Shown one piece after another: positions 43,520-52,434 of a stretch of DNA of 64,000 nt; positions within the stretch are counted from its first letter, which is position 1; each line of letters opens with the position of its first letter. The notes beneath the pieces were generated by a model that was not told the origin of the DNA, did no database searches, and worked only from the letters and a program-made list of their open reading frames with translations. The position numbers and the translations under genes were made by a program. The stretch is from Endobugula sp965214375. GTDB taxonomy: Bacteria; Pseudomonadota; Gammaproteobacteria; Pseudomonadales; Cellvibrionaceae. The stretch lies in the NCBI GenBank assembly GCA_965214375.1, contig OZ243947.1:558001-622000 (forward strand), written 5' to 3'.

Positions 43520-45240
43520 TGCAATTTCATTTTTTACGTCCGCTGTGGTTATTATTACTACCGGTGGCTATTGTAATAGGTATTTGGGCGTCAAAAATTG
43601 ACGCTAATAATACCGGGTTTGAGAAGTGGATTGACAACGCATTGTTGCAACATTTAAAAACAGGGCAAGCAAAGCAAAAAACATCATTACCCACTATTAT
43701 GGCAATAATAGCGGCTTGCATCGGTATTATTACTCTTGCTGGACCGGCGTGGCAAAAATTACCACAACCACTGCATCAATCAGAACATGCCTTGATTATC
43801 TTTCTCGATCTTTCTCCCAGTATGATGGCAGAAGATAACAAACCGTCACGCCTGATACGTGCGCGCTTAAAAATTCAAGATGTTTTACAACAACGCAAAG
43901 GAGGCTTAACGGCGCTTATTGTCTACGGCGGTGAAGCACATGTTGTTACTCCCCTGACTAACGATACGCAAACAATTGCCAACCTGCTTCATACCTTAGA
44001 ACCTAATCTCCTTCCGATACCGGGTAGTAATATAGAAATGGCGCTCGAACTGGGCAATCAATTAATGTCCGAATCAGCAATTAATGCGGGTACATTTTTG
44101 ATCGTTACTGACGGTATTGATCCACGCGCAGAAAAATTTATTACTCAACAAGCTGAAGCACGTTCTCTATTAATCCTTGGCGTCGGCACAGCCGCAGGGG
44201 CTCCAATACCTAGCGGCGAGAAAGGTAAAGGCTCTTTTTTGCGCGACAGTAAAGGTAGCATTGTCAGCGCCTCAAGAAATGATAGCACCTTGCAATCAAT
44301 AGCTCAGAAAAGCGGTGGTTACTTTCTACCTTTACAAGCCAGCGACTCGGATATGCAATTTATTAGTCAGCACATTGAACATCAGTCTCGTCTTATCAAA
44401 AAGCAATTACAACAAGAAAACACACAATATAGTGCTGACCAATGGCATGAATTTGGCCCTACTTTATTACTGCTACTGTTGCCTTTTTACGCTTTACTTT
44501 ATCGACGTGGATGGCTGTTGTGTATATGCTTTGCTACAACACCATTATTTTATAGCGACAAGACTTATGCCATGTCGTGGAATGATTTATGGAAAACAAA
44601 CAACCAACAAGCCCAACAATCCTTTAACGCTGAAAACTACGACAAAGCACAACAACAATTTGATCATTCTCAATGGCAAGGCAGCGCTGCCTATCGCAAT
44701 AAAAATTATGAAAAAGCAGCCGAAGCATTTGCTAAAGGCACATCTGCAACCGATAATTACAATCTTGGCAATACCCTTGCACACCTTGGAAAACTTGATG
44801 AAGCCATTGCTGCCTACAATGATGCGCTCGACAAAAACCCTGACCTTGTCGATGCCGCCAAGAACAAAGCAATTATTGAAAGACTAAAACAGGACCAGCA
44901 GCAGAACCAGCAGCAGAACCAGCAGCAGAACCAGCAGCAGAACCAGCAGCAGGATACTAAAGAAAACAACCAAGAACAAAAACAAAAAGAACAATCAAAG
45001 ACCAAGGAAGACGAAAAATCTGAAAAAGAAAAAAAAGAACAACAATTAAAACAAAAAACCAACGAAACACAAAAAAAGACTGAAAATCAACAAGCATTAG
45101 AACAATGGATCAATAAAATACCTGATGACCCTAGCGGTTTAATGCGAAGAAAGTTTGATTATGAATTTCGCAAACGGCGACAACTCTACCGTAAGGGAGA
45201 GTGGACACCGCCAGAAAATAAAGCGCACTTGCGCTACTAA
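43519..45240 (+). CDS. batB: BatB-type membrane VWA protein with TPR and Gln/Asn-rich region
   Basis: The product (573 residues from the ATG at 43519, MQFHFLRPLWLLLL) has N-terminal membrane helices, a VWA domain with the MIDAS DLSPS motif near residue 100 and IVTDGIDPR near 200, a helix pair near 310-360, TPR repeats (ENYDKAQQQFDHSQWQ and then NYNLGNTLAHLGKLDEAIAAYNDAL near 410-445), a Gln/Asn tract and a Lys/Glu-rich tail. The start overlaps the BatA stop (TAATG), like the other genes here; an ATG at 43507 is possible. The TPR after VWA suggests a fusion of BatB and BatC functions. Confidence 0.87.
   Translation: MQFHFLRPLWLLLLPVAIVIGIWASKIDANNTGFEKWIDNALLQHLKTGQAKQKTSLPTIMAIIAACIGIITLAGPAWQKLPQPLHQSEHALIIFLDLSPSMMAEDNKPSRLIRARLKIQDVLQQRKGGLTALIVYGGEAHVVTPLTNDTQTIANLLHTLEPNLLPIPGSNIEMALELGNQLMSESAINAGTFLIVTDGIDPRAEKFITQQAEARSLLILGVGTAAGAPIPSGEKGKGSFLRDSKGSIVSASRNDSTLQSIAQKSGGYFLPLQASDSDMQFISQHIEHQSRLIKKQLQQENTQYSADQWHEFGPTLLLLLLPFYALLYRRGWLLCICFATTPLFYSDKTYAMSWNDLWKTNNQQAQQSFNAENYDKAQQQFDHSQWQGSAAYRNKNYEKAAEAFAKGTSATDNYNLGNTLAHLGKLDEAIAAYNDALDKNPDLVDAAKNKAIIERLKQDQQQNQQQNQQQNQQQNQQQDTKENNQEQKQKEQSKTKEDEKSEKEKKEQQLKQKTNETQKKTENQQALEQWINKIPDDPSGLMRRKFDYEFRKRRQLYRKGEWTPPENKAHLRY
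44893..44952 (+). repeat. Five 12-bp tandem repeats in batB, coding for a Gln/Asn tract
   Basis: The 12-base unit AACCAGCAGCAG (first copy beginning GACC) is repeated five times in frame, coding for Asn-Gln-Gln-Gln. Copies 2 to 5 are identical to each other. Multiples of 12 keep the frame, so copy-number change would vary the length of the tract without breaking the protein. The tract lies after the TPR region, before a Lys/Glu-rich tail. Confidence 0.9.
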
Positions 45241-45243
45241 AAG

Positions 45244-46932
45244 ATGATGAAAAACTATTTTTTACTCGTTACCGGACTATTTTTTTCTATGGCATTGAGC
45301 ATTCAGGCACAAGGCCTTAATGTCAATGCTGAAGTGGATCGCACCAATATAGAGATTGGTGAAACAATAACGCTCACCGTGACAGCAAACAAACAAAACG
45401 CCGAGCCAATTAACTTTAATGACTTGCAAATTCAATTTGATATTTTACGACACAACCGAAGCAGTCAAATGAATATCATTAACGGTAATATAGCGGCAAA
45501 AACACAATGGACATTGTTACTTTCCCCTAAAGATACCGGCAGCTTAATCATCCCTTCATTTAATACGGAGGGCGCTTTTAGCGAACCCATCACTATTCAG
45601 GTTAACAAAACCACATCAAACTCATCAACATCACAACATGAAGAGGTTTTTCTCGAAGCGTTCACCGACAGAGATAACGTCTATGTACAACAACAAATTA
45701 TCTATACTGTGAGATTATATTACCGTATTTCGCTCTCTGGCTATCAAGAAAGCAAACTCATCGTCGATAATGCTGCCATTGAGGCCATCCATGAAAGCAA
45801 CTACCAAAAGAAAATAAAAGGTATCACGTACAACGTATTAGAAAAACGCTATGCTATTTACCCACAAACCAGCGGAAAACTACGCATTCCACAACAACAA
45901 TGGCAACTAGAAAGACCAAGCAGAAGCTTTGGATTTGGTAGTAATAGCGTTCCATTCCGCCGCGTTACGAGTGATGCTATTCGTGTCACAATAAATCCCA
46001 TTGCCACAACATCAACAGCAGATCATTGGCTACCCTCTTCAGTCGTCTCCCTATCACAACAATGGCAACAATCTATTGTGACGGCAAAAATAGGTGAACC
46101 GATTAACTATACATTAACCATAACCGCCGAAGGCTTACAATCCTCGCAACTGCCGGCTATTGAAATGAATAGCAATGAGTTTTTTACTATTTATAAAGAT
46201 CAACCAGAAGCGAACAACAGTAAAACCCCAACAGGCATTAATAGCCAACTCACCAGCCATTATGCAATTATTCCTAAAAAAACCGGACGCCATTCATTAC
46301 CCCCTATCCGTTTAAAATGGTGGAACATAAACACAGATAAAGAAGAGACCATAGAATTACACTCACAAAAAATAACCGTGGCACAAACAGAACTCTCTCA
46401 ACAAACACTACCACAGACCATACCACAGCAAACAACAGTAGGAAGTAGCGAATCTAAAACCTCACGAGTTGACGACAACCCTTTTTGGAAATTGTTATCC
46501 GGAGTATTGAGCATACTTTTGATCACTACTATTGCTTTGCTTGCTTTACAACAATATCGACATAGGCAATTATTGGAAAACAAAGCCATCAAAGAAAAGA
46601 ACAAGCAATCCAAAGTTGATCATGCACTAAAAAAACTATATCCCGCTATAAAACATTCTATCGATCAACACACATGGGGCAAACTTAGAAAACAATTACT
46701 TATTTGGGCATCATTAACCTCTAAGACAAGAATTACCCGCATTGAAAAAGTTGCCGAGTTATTTCCGGAGTTACAGGAGATGCTGCGGGCACTGGAACAA
46801 GAAATCTATAGCAATTCAAAAACTACTGAATGGAACAGCCAAGGACTGGTTGAAACCTTAAAAAAGCAACAGATAAAAACACAAAAAAAACAGCAGGGCC
46901 ATTTACCGCCACTTTATCCTGAGACGGCATAG
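45244..46932 (+). CDS. batD: BatD (oxygen-tolerance) family protein
   Basis: BatD proteins are exported, Ig/beta-rich proteins with a C-terminal membrane helix, found in MoxR-Bat operons. The 562-residue product has a signal peptide (MMKNYFLLVTGLFFSMALSIQAQG), beta-rich repeats (VNAEVDRTNIEIGETITLTV and QQQIIYTVRLYYR segments), a membrane helix near 415-435 and a basic cytoplasmic tail. It starts 3 bases after the BatB stop and converges with uvrB with an 8-base gap. Function in detail is unknown. Confidence 0.87.
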   Translation: MMKNYFLLVTGLFFSMALSIQAQGLNVNAEVDRTNIEIGETITLTVTANKQNAEPINFNDLQIQFDILRHNRSSQMNIINGNIAAKTQWTLLLSPKDTGSLIIPSFNTEGAFSEPITIQVNKTTSNSSTSQHEEVFLEAFTDRDNVYVQQQIIYTVRLYYRISLSGYQESKLIVDNAAIEAIHESNYQKKIKGITYNVLEKRYAIYPQTSGKLRIPQQQWQLERPSRSFGFGSNSVPFRRVTSDAIRVTINPIATTSTADHWLPSSVVSLSQQWQQSIVTAKIGEPINYTLTITAEGLQSSQLPAIEMNSNEFFTIYKDQPEANNSKTPTGINSQLTSHYAIIPKKTGRHSLPPIRLKWWNINTDKEETIELHSQKITVAQTELSQQTLPQTIPQQTTVGSSESKTSRVDDNPFWKLLSGVLSILLITTIALLALQQYRHRQLLENKAIKEKNKQSKVDHALKKLYPAIKHSIDQHTWGKLRKQLLIWASLTSKTRITRIEKVAELFPELQEMLRALEQEIYSNSKTTEWNSQGLVETLKKQQIKTQKKQQGHLPPLYPETA

Positions 46933-46940
46933 TGTCATCC

Positions 46941-48941
46941 TTATGACTCAGTGATTTTTAACGCTTGAATCTGGTCGCGGATAGAAGCCGCCTTTTCGAA
47001 ATCTAAATCTTTAGCCGCAGCCAGCATTTTCTCTTCCAGCAATTTAATTTTTTGCGCCAATGATTTTCCTTCAAGTTCGGGATGCACTTGATAACTCGCT
47101 TCTTTTTCAGCGACTTTCCCTCGCCTACCTTTACCAATCACAACAGACCCCTCCATAATATCAGCAATCTTTTTGTCAATGCCTCTGGGGGTAATATTGT
47201 TTTCTTCGTTAAAGGCCAATTGTTTTTGACGACGACGTTCCGTTTCGTTCATCGCTCTCTGCATAGACCCGGTGATTTTATCTGCAAATAAAATAGCCTT
47301 GCCATTTAGGTGGCGTGCCGCACGACCAATCGTTTGAATAAGCGAGCGATCAGAACGTAAAAAACCTTCTTTATCGGCATCCATAATCATCACTAAAGAG
47401 ACCTCTGGCATATCCAGCCCCTCACGCAGCAAATTAATACCCACCAAGACATCAAACTCACCCAAACGCAGATCACGAATAATTTCTACACGCTCCACGG
47501 TATCAATATCAGAGTGCAGATAACGCACACGCACACCGTGATCACTAAGGTATTCTGTTAAATCCTCGGCCATCCGTTTAGTCAGCACTGTAATAAGCAC
47601 ACGCTCGTCTAATGCAACACGCTCACGGATTTCTGACATGGCTTCATCAACCTGTGCACCTGCCGGACGCACTTCCACTATCGGATCAACAAGACCTGTT
47701 GGACGCACGACCTGCTCTACGACTTGTCCTTGATGCTCTTCTTCGTAGGACCCCGGCGTTGCCGATACAAAAATCATCTGTGGTGCTAAACTTTCCCATT
47801 CTTCGAATTTCATCGGCCGATTATCCAATGCAGACGGCAAACGGAATCCAAATTCCACCAAAGTTTCTTTACGTGATCGGTCACCACGATACATGGCTCC
47901 GATTTGCGGCACAGTCACATGCGATTCATCAAGCACTAACAATGCATCAGATGGTAAATATTCAAACAAAGTAGGGGGCGGCATACCGGGCTCTCTGCCC
48001 GACAAATACCGGGAATAATTTTCCACGCCCGTGCAATACCCTAATTCTTGCATCATTTCTATATCGTACTTAACACGCTGCTCCAAACGTTGTGCTTCTA
48101 CGAGTTTATTCGCATCCCGCAATTGTTGAAGTCGCTCTTTAAGCTCGTCTTTAACTTGTTCAATCGTATCGAGGATGCGTTGACGCGGAGTCACATAATG
48201 TGATTTCGGGTAAATGGTATAACGCGGTAGCCTTTGCAAGCTTTCTCCCGTTAACGGATCAAATAGATTTAACTGTTCTATCTCGTCATCAAATAATTCA
48301 ATGCGTAATGCTTCTCGATCAGAGTCAGCGGGAAAAACATCGATTACATCACCTCGCACCCGATACGTGGCACGCTGAAACGCCGCATCATTCCGTGTGT
48401 ATTGAAGCTCGGCGAGGCGTCTTAAAATATCGCGTTGATTAACTTTTTCTCCTCGGTCCAGATGTAACACCATTTTTAAATAGGCATCCGGATCACCTAG
48501 ACCATAAATAGCAGATACGGTTGCCACAATAATCGCATCCTTACGTTCCATTAATGCTTTTGTTGCCGATAAGCGCATTTGCTCTATATGCTCATTAATA
48601 GAGGCATCTTTTTCAATAAAGGTATCTGAAGCGGGCACATAGGCTTCTGGTTGGTAATAATCATAATAGGAAACAAAATACTCAACGGCATTATTGGGGA
48701 AAAACTCTTTAAACTCCCCGTACAGTTGGGCAGCCAGCGTTTTATTATGCACCATCACTAAGGTAGGACGATTAATTTCCTGAACCACATTAGCAATCGT
48801 AAACGTTTTACCGGAACCGGTAACGCCTAATAAGGTTTGATGCGCAAGACCATTATTAATACCTTGAACAAGGCTTTGAATAGCTCCCGGCTGGTCTCCA
48901 GCAGGCGTATAATCACTCACGACCTGAAAATCTTTGGTCAT
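46941..48941 (-). CDS. uvrB: UvrB, excinuclease ABC subunit B
   Basis: UvrB is the damage-recognition helicase of nucleotide excision repair. The 666-residue protein has Walker A GVTGSGKTFTIANV near residue 40, the beta-hairpin YYDYYQPEAYVPASDTFIEKD near 92, DESHVTVPQIGAM (DExx box region) near 338, GINLLREGLDMPEVSLV near 508 and the C-terminal UVR motif LEEKMLAAAKDLDFEKAASIRDQI. Full length, same strand as rlmKL, 44 bases apart. Confidence 0.98.
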   Translation of the reverse strand: MTKDFQVVSDYTPAGDQPGAIQSLVQGINNGLAHQTLLGVTGSGKTFTIANVVQEINRPTLVMVHNKTLAAQLYGEFKEFFPNNAVEYFVSYYDYYQPEAYVPASDTFIEKDASINEHIEQMRLSATKALMERKDAIIVATVSAIYGLGDPDAYLKMVLHLDRGEKVNQRDILRRLAELQYTRNDAAFQRATYRVRGDVIDVFPADSDREALRIELFDDEIEQLNLFDPLTGESLQRLPRYTIYPKSHYVTPRQRILDTIEQVKDELKERLQQLRDANKLVEAQRLEQRVKYDIEMMQELGYCTGVENYSRYLSGREPGMPPPTLFEYLPSDALLVLDESHVTVPQIGAMYRGDRSRKETLVEFGFRLPSALDNRPMKFEEWESLAPQMIFVSATPGSYEEEHQGQVVEQVVRPTGLVDPIVEVRPAGAQVDEAMSEIRERVALDERVLITVLTKRMAEDLTEYLSDHGVRVRYLHSDIDTVERVEIIRDLRLGEFDVLVGINLLREGLDMPEVSLVMIMDADKEGFLRSDRSLIQTIGRAARHLNGKAILFADKITGSMQRAMNETERRRQKQLAFNEENNITPRGIDKKIADIMEGSVVIGKGRRGKVAEKEASYQVHPELEGKSLAQKIKLLEEKMLAAAKDLDFEKAASIRDQIQALKITES

Positions 48942-48985
48942 ATTTATCTATATCCCCTCAAGAACGACATCGCTTATTATTCAGA

Positions 48986-51223
48986 TTACTCTTTAGCCGT
49001 AATAACAAAACACCGATGAATTTTTTGATTTCTTTGAAAATCAGCATCTAGCGTTTTTTGGCTTATATCATCGACAGAATATATTTCACTAATGTCATTA
49101 TCCAACGTAAAGCTGCGCAAGTTATTGGAAAATATCAACGTCCCGCCGGGATTTAATAAGTCCATACACCGGTGAATAATTGATGCATGATCATGCTGCA
49201 CGTCAAAAACACTGTCCATACGCTTAGAATTTGAAAAGCTAGGCGGGTCGAGAAAAATAACATCAAAGCCCTGACGGCATTGTTTTAACCAAGACAAACA
49301 ATCCTGTTGAACCAACTCATGACGTTGTTGTTGAATATTGTTTGCCGTAAAATTTTCTGACGCCCAGTCAATATAGGTTTTTGACATATCCACACTGATA
49401 CTGGAACGCGCACCCGCTAGCGCCGCATGTACTGTTGCCGTTGCGGTATAACAAAACAGATTTAAAAACGTTTTATCATGCACATATTGTGTAATCAATT
49501 GGCGTACTGGCCGATGATCAAGAAACAGGCCTGTGTCAAGATATGACCATAAGTCTACTAAGAGGCTGGCCTTGCCCTCTTGCACAGCAATTTTTGCACG
49601 GTGCTCGTCAATATCTAGACGCTCGTATTGCTGCTTACCTTTATTACGTTGGCGGCGCTTGGTAAAAATATTATCCGAATCAATATCCAGCGCTTCCGGA
49701 ATCGCATCTAATACTTCATTAAAGCGTTGTTGTGCTTTACGTTCGTCAATCGATTTAGGCGCTGCATATTCCTGCACATGCACATAGGCACCATAGATAT
49801 CAATAGCCGCAGCATATTCCGGCATATCCGCATCATACAAACGATAGGCTTCGATGTTGTTCTTTTCACGCCACTTACGCAATTGCTTCACGTTTTTCTT
49901 CAAGCGATTACAGACCATCTGTGCGCCATCGCTGAGCACATTTTGCCCCCATGGGTTATCGTTACCGTTTGTAAATTGTCTTTCATCCTGCTTTAGCATT
50001 TCTTCTCTCACCAACGATGTTTCATGAATATCAAAACATACTAATTCTGTTGGAATGCTACCATTTAAAAATTTGTAGGTTTTTTGGGCACGAATTCCCA
50101 AGGTTTTTGACAAGCGTAAATTGCCAGTAAAAATGGCTGCTTGCCAACCCGTAAATTCATTACGTAGTGCTAAACCTAACTGACGATATACGGGTAATAA
50201 GGCCTCTTCTTCACCTAGACGCTCACCATAAGGCGGATTACAAATAACTAAACCAGTATTAACAATCTTATGCGTCGGCTTTTTAAATGCATTGACAGGC
50301 TTGATGCGCACACGAATAAATTCATGCAAACCAGCCAATGAAATATTATCTTCGGCCGCTCGCAGCACCTGAGGGTTAATGTCGTAGCCACGAAACTCTA
50401 TATCCTGTTCACGTAGACGTTGCAAACCGGCTTCTTTACACTGGCGCGCATTCTCTAACAATGCCACCCACTGCCCTTGCGCTTTCGCATGTTTGAACAT
50501 TTTCCAATGCGTAAAACTCCAACGCTCGCGCATCAAGCCCGGTGCAATATCGGCAGCAATCATCGCGCCTTCCACTAACAAAGTGCCAGAACCACACATG
50601 GGATCAAGAAGACTGCCGCCCTTGTTAGCAATATCCGGCCAACGAGCACGGAATAAAATAGCAGAGGCCAAATTTTCCTTCAAAGGCGCAATGCCTTGTT
50701 GGGTACGATAACCGCGCCGATGTAAACTTTCGCCCACAAGATCTAGGCTAATATGCACAATGCCGCGCTGTTTACCTGAGGTTAACAGGCGTGCATTAAT
50801 CACAATATCCGGTTGATCACGCCGAATAGAAGGACGCTCACCCGTTTGTTCGCGAAAACGATCAACAACTCCGTCCTTAATACGTACCGCACCAAATTGC
50901 GTATTGCGAATAACGCGGTTAGTGCCACTAAAGTCAACTTTAAAGGTTGCATCAGTGCCAAAATATTCTTCCCAACGAATTTGAACAACATTGCGATAAA
51001 AGGTTTTTTCATCCGGACAAGCAACAGTTGCTAACGGCAATAACACTTTATTCGCAAGACGCGACCATAAACAAACGCGATAAACTGTCGTTAACTCGGC
51101 ATCAAAATAAACACCACCGACAGTTTCTTTAGAAGATTGCACATCAAGCTGAATTAACTCTTCAAGCAATAATGATTCTAACCCCTTAGGGCAAGTGGCA
51201 TAACAAGAAAATAGCGTTGTCAT
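48986..51223 (-). CDS. rlmL: RlmKL, 23S rRNA guanine methyltransferase (fused RlmL and RlmK)
   Basis: The N-terminal half carries a THUMP domain and the RlmL methyltransferase (DPMCGSGTLLVEGAMIAADIAPG near residue 205, NPPYGERLGEEE near 320) that makes m2G2445. The C-terminal half is the RlmK SAM domain (NLFCYTATATVHAALAGARSSISVDMSK near 575, VIFLDPPSFSNSKRM near 640) that makes m7G2069. The ATG at 51223 (MTTLFSCYATCPKGLE) gives 745 residues and lies one base after the pyrD stop; an open frame extends 15 codons upstream within pyrD. Confidence 0.95.
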   Translation of the reverse strand: MTTLFSCYATCPKGLESLLLEELIQLDVQSSKETVGGVYFDAELTTVYRVCLWSRLANKVLLPLATVACPDEKTFYRNVVQIRWEEYFGTDATFKVDFSGTNRVIRNTQFGAVRIKDGVVDRFREQTGERPSIRRDQPDIVINARLLTSGKQRGIVHISLDLVGESLHRRGYRTQQGIAPLKENLASAILFRARWPDIANKGGSLLDPMCGSGTLLVEGAMIAADIAPGLMRERWSFTHWKMFKHAKAQGQWVALLENARQCKEAGLQRLREQDIEFRGYDINPQVLRAAEDNISLAGLHEFIRVRIKPVNAFKKPTHKIVNTGLVICNPPYGERLGEEEALLPVYRQLGLALRNEFTGWQAAIFTGNLRLSKTLGIRAQKTYKFLNGSIPTELVCFDIHETSLVREEMLKQDERQFTNGNDNPWGQNVLSDGAQMVCNRLKKNVKQLRKWREKNNIEAYRLYDADMPEYAAAIDIYGAYVHVQEYAAPKSIDERKAQQRFNEVLDAIPEALDIDSDNIFTKRRQRNKGKQQYERLDIDEHRAKIAVQEGKASLLVDLWSYLDTGLFLDHRPVRQLITQYVHDKTFLNLFCYTATATVHAALAGARSSISVDMSKTYIDWASENFTANNIQQQRHELVQQDCLSWLKQCRQGFDVIFLDPPSFSNSKRMDSVFDVQHDHASIIHRCMDLLNPGGTLIFSNNLRSFTLDNDISEIYSVDDISQKTLDADFQRNQKIHRCFVITAKE

Positions 51224-51224
51224 A

Positions 51225-52268
51225 TCAAGCAAGGCTTCGATGTTGCATAATGGCGCGGCGCGCATCACTTACCAGAGCCGGGCCACGATAAATAAAACCG
51301 GAATACACTTGTACCAGATTAGCCCCTGCTTGCAACTTATCCACGGCATCACTACCCTGAGTAATTCCACCCACACCAATAATCGGCATATCCGGCCCAA
51401 GTTCGCTACGTAATTGTGCAATCACTTGTGTCGATTGCTGAGTTAATGGCGCCCCACTTAAACCACCCATTTCTTCACCAAAAGCATGGCCGCTAACAAC
51501 GCTTTTATCCAAGGTAGTATTCGTGGCAATCACACCATCAACGCCCTGATGTAAGAATGTTTGGGCGATATCTTTGATCTCTTGTGCCTCCATATCCGGG
51601 GCAATTTTAATAAATACGGGTATATTTTTACCCAGCTGTTGGGCTAATTGTTGTTGTTTGTCCTTTAAGCCTTCCAGTAAACGCTGCAAATTTTCGCCAA
51701 ACTGTAAATTACGCAAACCCGGTGTATTTGGTGAAGAAATATTCACCGTAATATAATCGGCATAAGGGTAAACCTTCTCCATAGCAATGACATAATCATT
51801 CAGCGCCTCGTCTTCAGGAGTGACTTTATTTTTACCGATATTAATCCCTAACACACCCTGATAACGACGCTGTTGAACGCGTTCAACAAAGTGATCAACC
51901 CCTTTATTATTAAAACCCATGCGATTGATAATCGCCTCATGCTCTGACAAACGAAATAAGCGTGGCTTGGGATTACCCGCCTGAGGCTTAGGTGTCACTG
52001 TACCAATTTCGACAAAACCAAAGCCTAACCGCCCTAAAGCATTGAAATAATCACCATTTTTATCCAGACCAGCAGATAAACCCACTGCATTGGGGAACGG
52101 TAAGCCTGCCACTTCAATCGATTCATCAGCGCGCTGTAAATCCGCAGGTTCACGACAAAATAACGATAATAATTTAAGGCGTTCAGCAGCTCCAAGAGAA
52201 TCGAGCGATAAATCATGGGATATTTCAGGGTCTAGAGCAAACAACAGTGTGCGTAACAGAGAATACAT
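51225..52268 (-). CDS. pyrD: PyrD, class 2 dihydroorotate dehydrogenase
   Basis: PyrD oxidises dihydroorotate to orotate with quinone at the inner membrane. The 347-residue protein has the class 2 N-terminal helix (MYSLLRTLLFALDPEISHDLSLDSLG), FPNAVGLSAGLDKNGDYFNALGRLGFGFVEIGTVTPKPQAGNPKPRLFRL, NISSPNTPGLRNLQ (catalytic Ser loop), FIKIAPDM, and GGLSGAPLTQQST with GVGGITQG binding FMN. Its stop lies one base before the rlmKL ATG, so they are coupled. Confidence 0.97.
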   Translation of the reverse strand: MYSLLRTLLFALDPEISHDLSLDSLGAAERLKLLSLFCREPADLQRADESIEVAGLPFPNAVGLSAGLDKNGDYFNALGRLGFGFVEIGTVTPKPQAGNPKPRLFRLSEHEAIINRMGFNNKGVDHFVERVQQRRYQGVLGINIGKNKVTPEDEALNDYVIAMEKVYPYADYITVNISSPNTPGLRNLQFGENLQRLLEGLKDKQQQLAQQLGKNIPVFIKIAPDMEAQEIKDIAQTFLHQGVDGVIATNTTLDKSVVSGHAFGEEMGGLSGAPLTQQSTQVIAQLRSELGPDMPIIGVGGITQGSDAVDKLQAGANLVQVYSGFIYRGPALVSDARRAIMQHRSLA

Positions 52269-52395
52269 AACAAAGAGAGGTCAAAATGAGTAAGCGGGCT
52301 ATTCTATCAGCTTAGCTGCCTAGCTTGAAGTTCCTATCTGGAAGCCAGTCACTGCAATACCTATCGCAAAAAACCATATTGGTGCTAATTTTGCT

Positions 52396-52423
52396 TTGTA
52401 ATAGAAAAAATCAAGAATATACA
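52396..52423 (+). promoter_or_regulatory. Possible promoter for the 360-residue orphan gene
   Basis: TTGTAA (52396-52401) and TATACA (52418-52423) are 16 bases apart, 11 bases before the ATG at 52435. If used, transcription would begin about 5 bases before the start codon, so the message would be almost leaderless, which fits the lack of a Shine-Dalgarno. The match is moderate and the sequence is AT-rich, so it is tentative. Confidence 0.3.
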
Positions 52424-52434
52424 TAAGTCGTACT

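Noticed and set aside
44315..44887. Long open frame (190 codons) overlapping batB in another frame
   Set aside because: It lies inside the well-supported batB frame and its product has no recognisable domain; it is a shadow caused by AT-rich sequence.
46932..46960. Short inverted repeat (GTCAT/ATGAC) between batD and uvrB
   Set aside because: Only five pairs and it overlaps the uvrB stop; not convincing as a terminator.
52320..52424. 34-residue open frame on the minus strand (MYILDFFYYKAKLAPIWFFA...), a possible one-helix membrane peptide
   Set aside because: No Shine-Dalgarno, overlaps the possible promoter of the opposite gene, and no family recognised; too weak to call.
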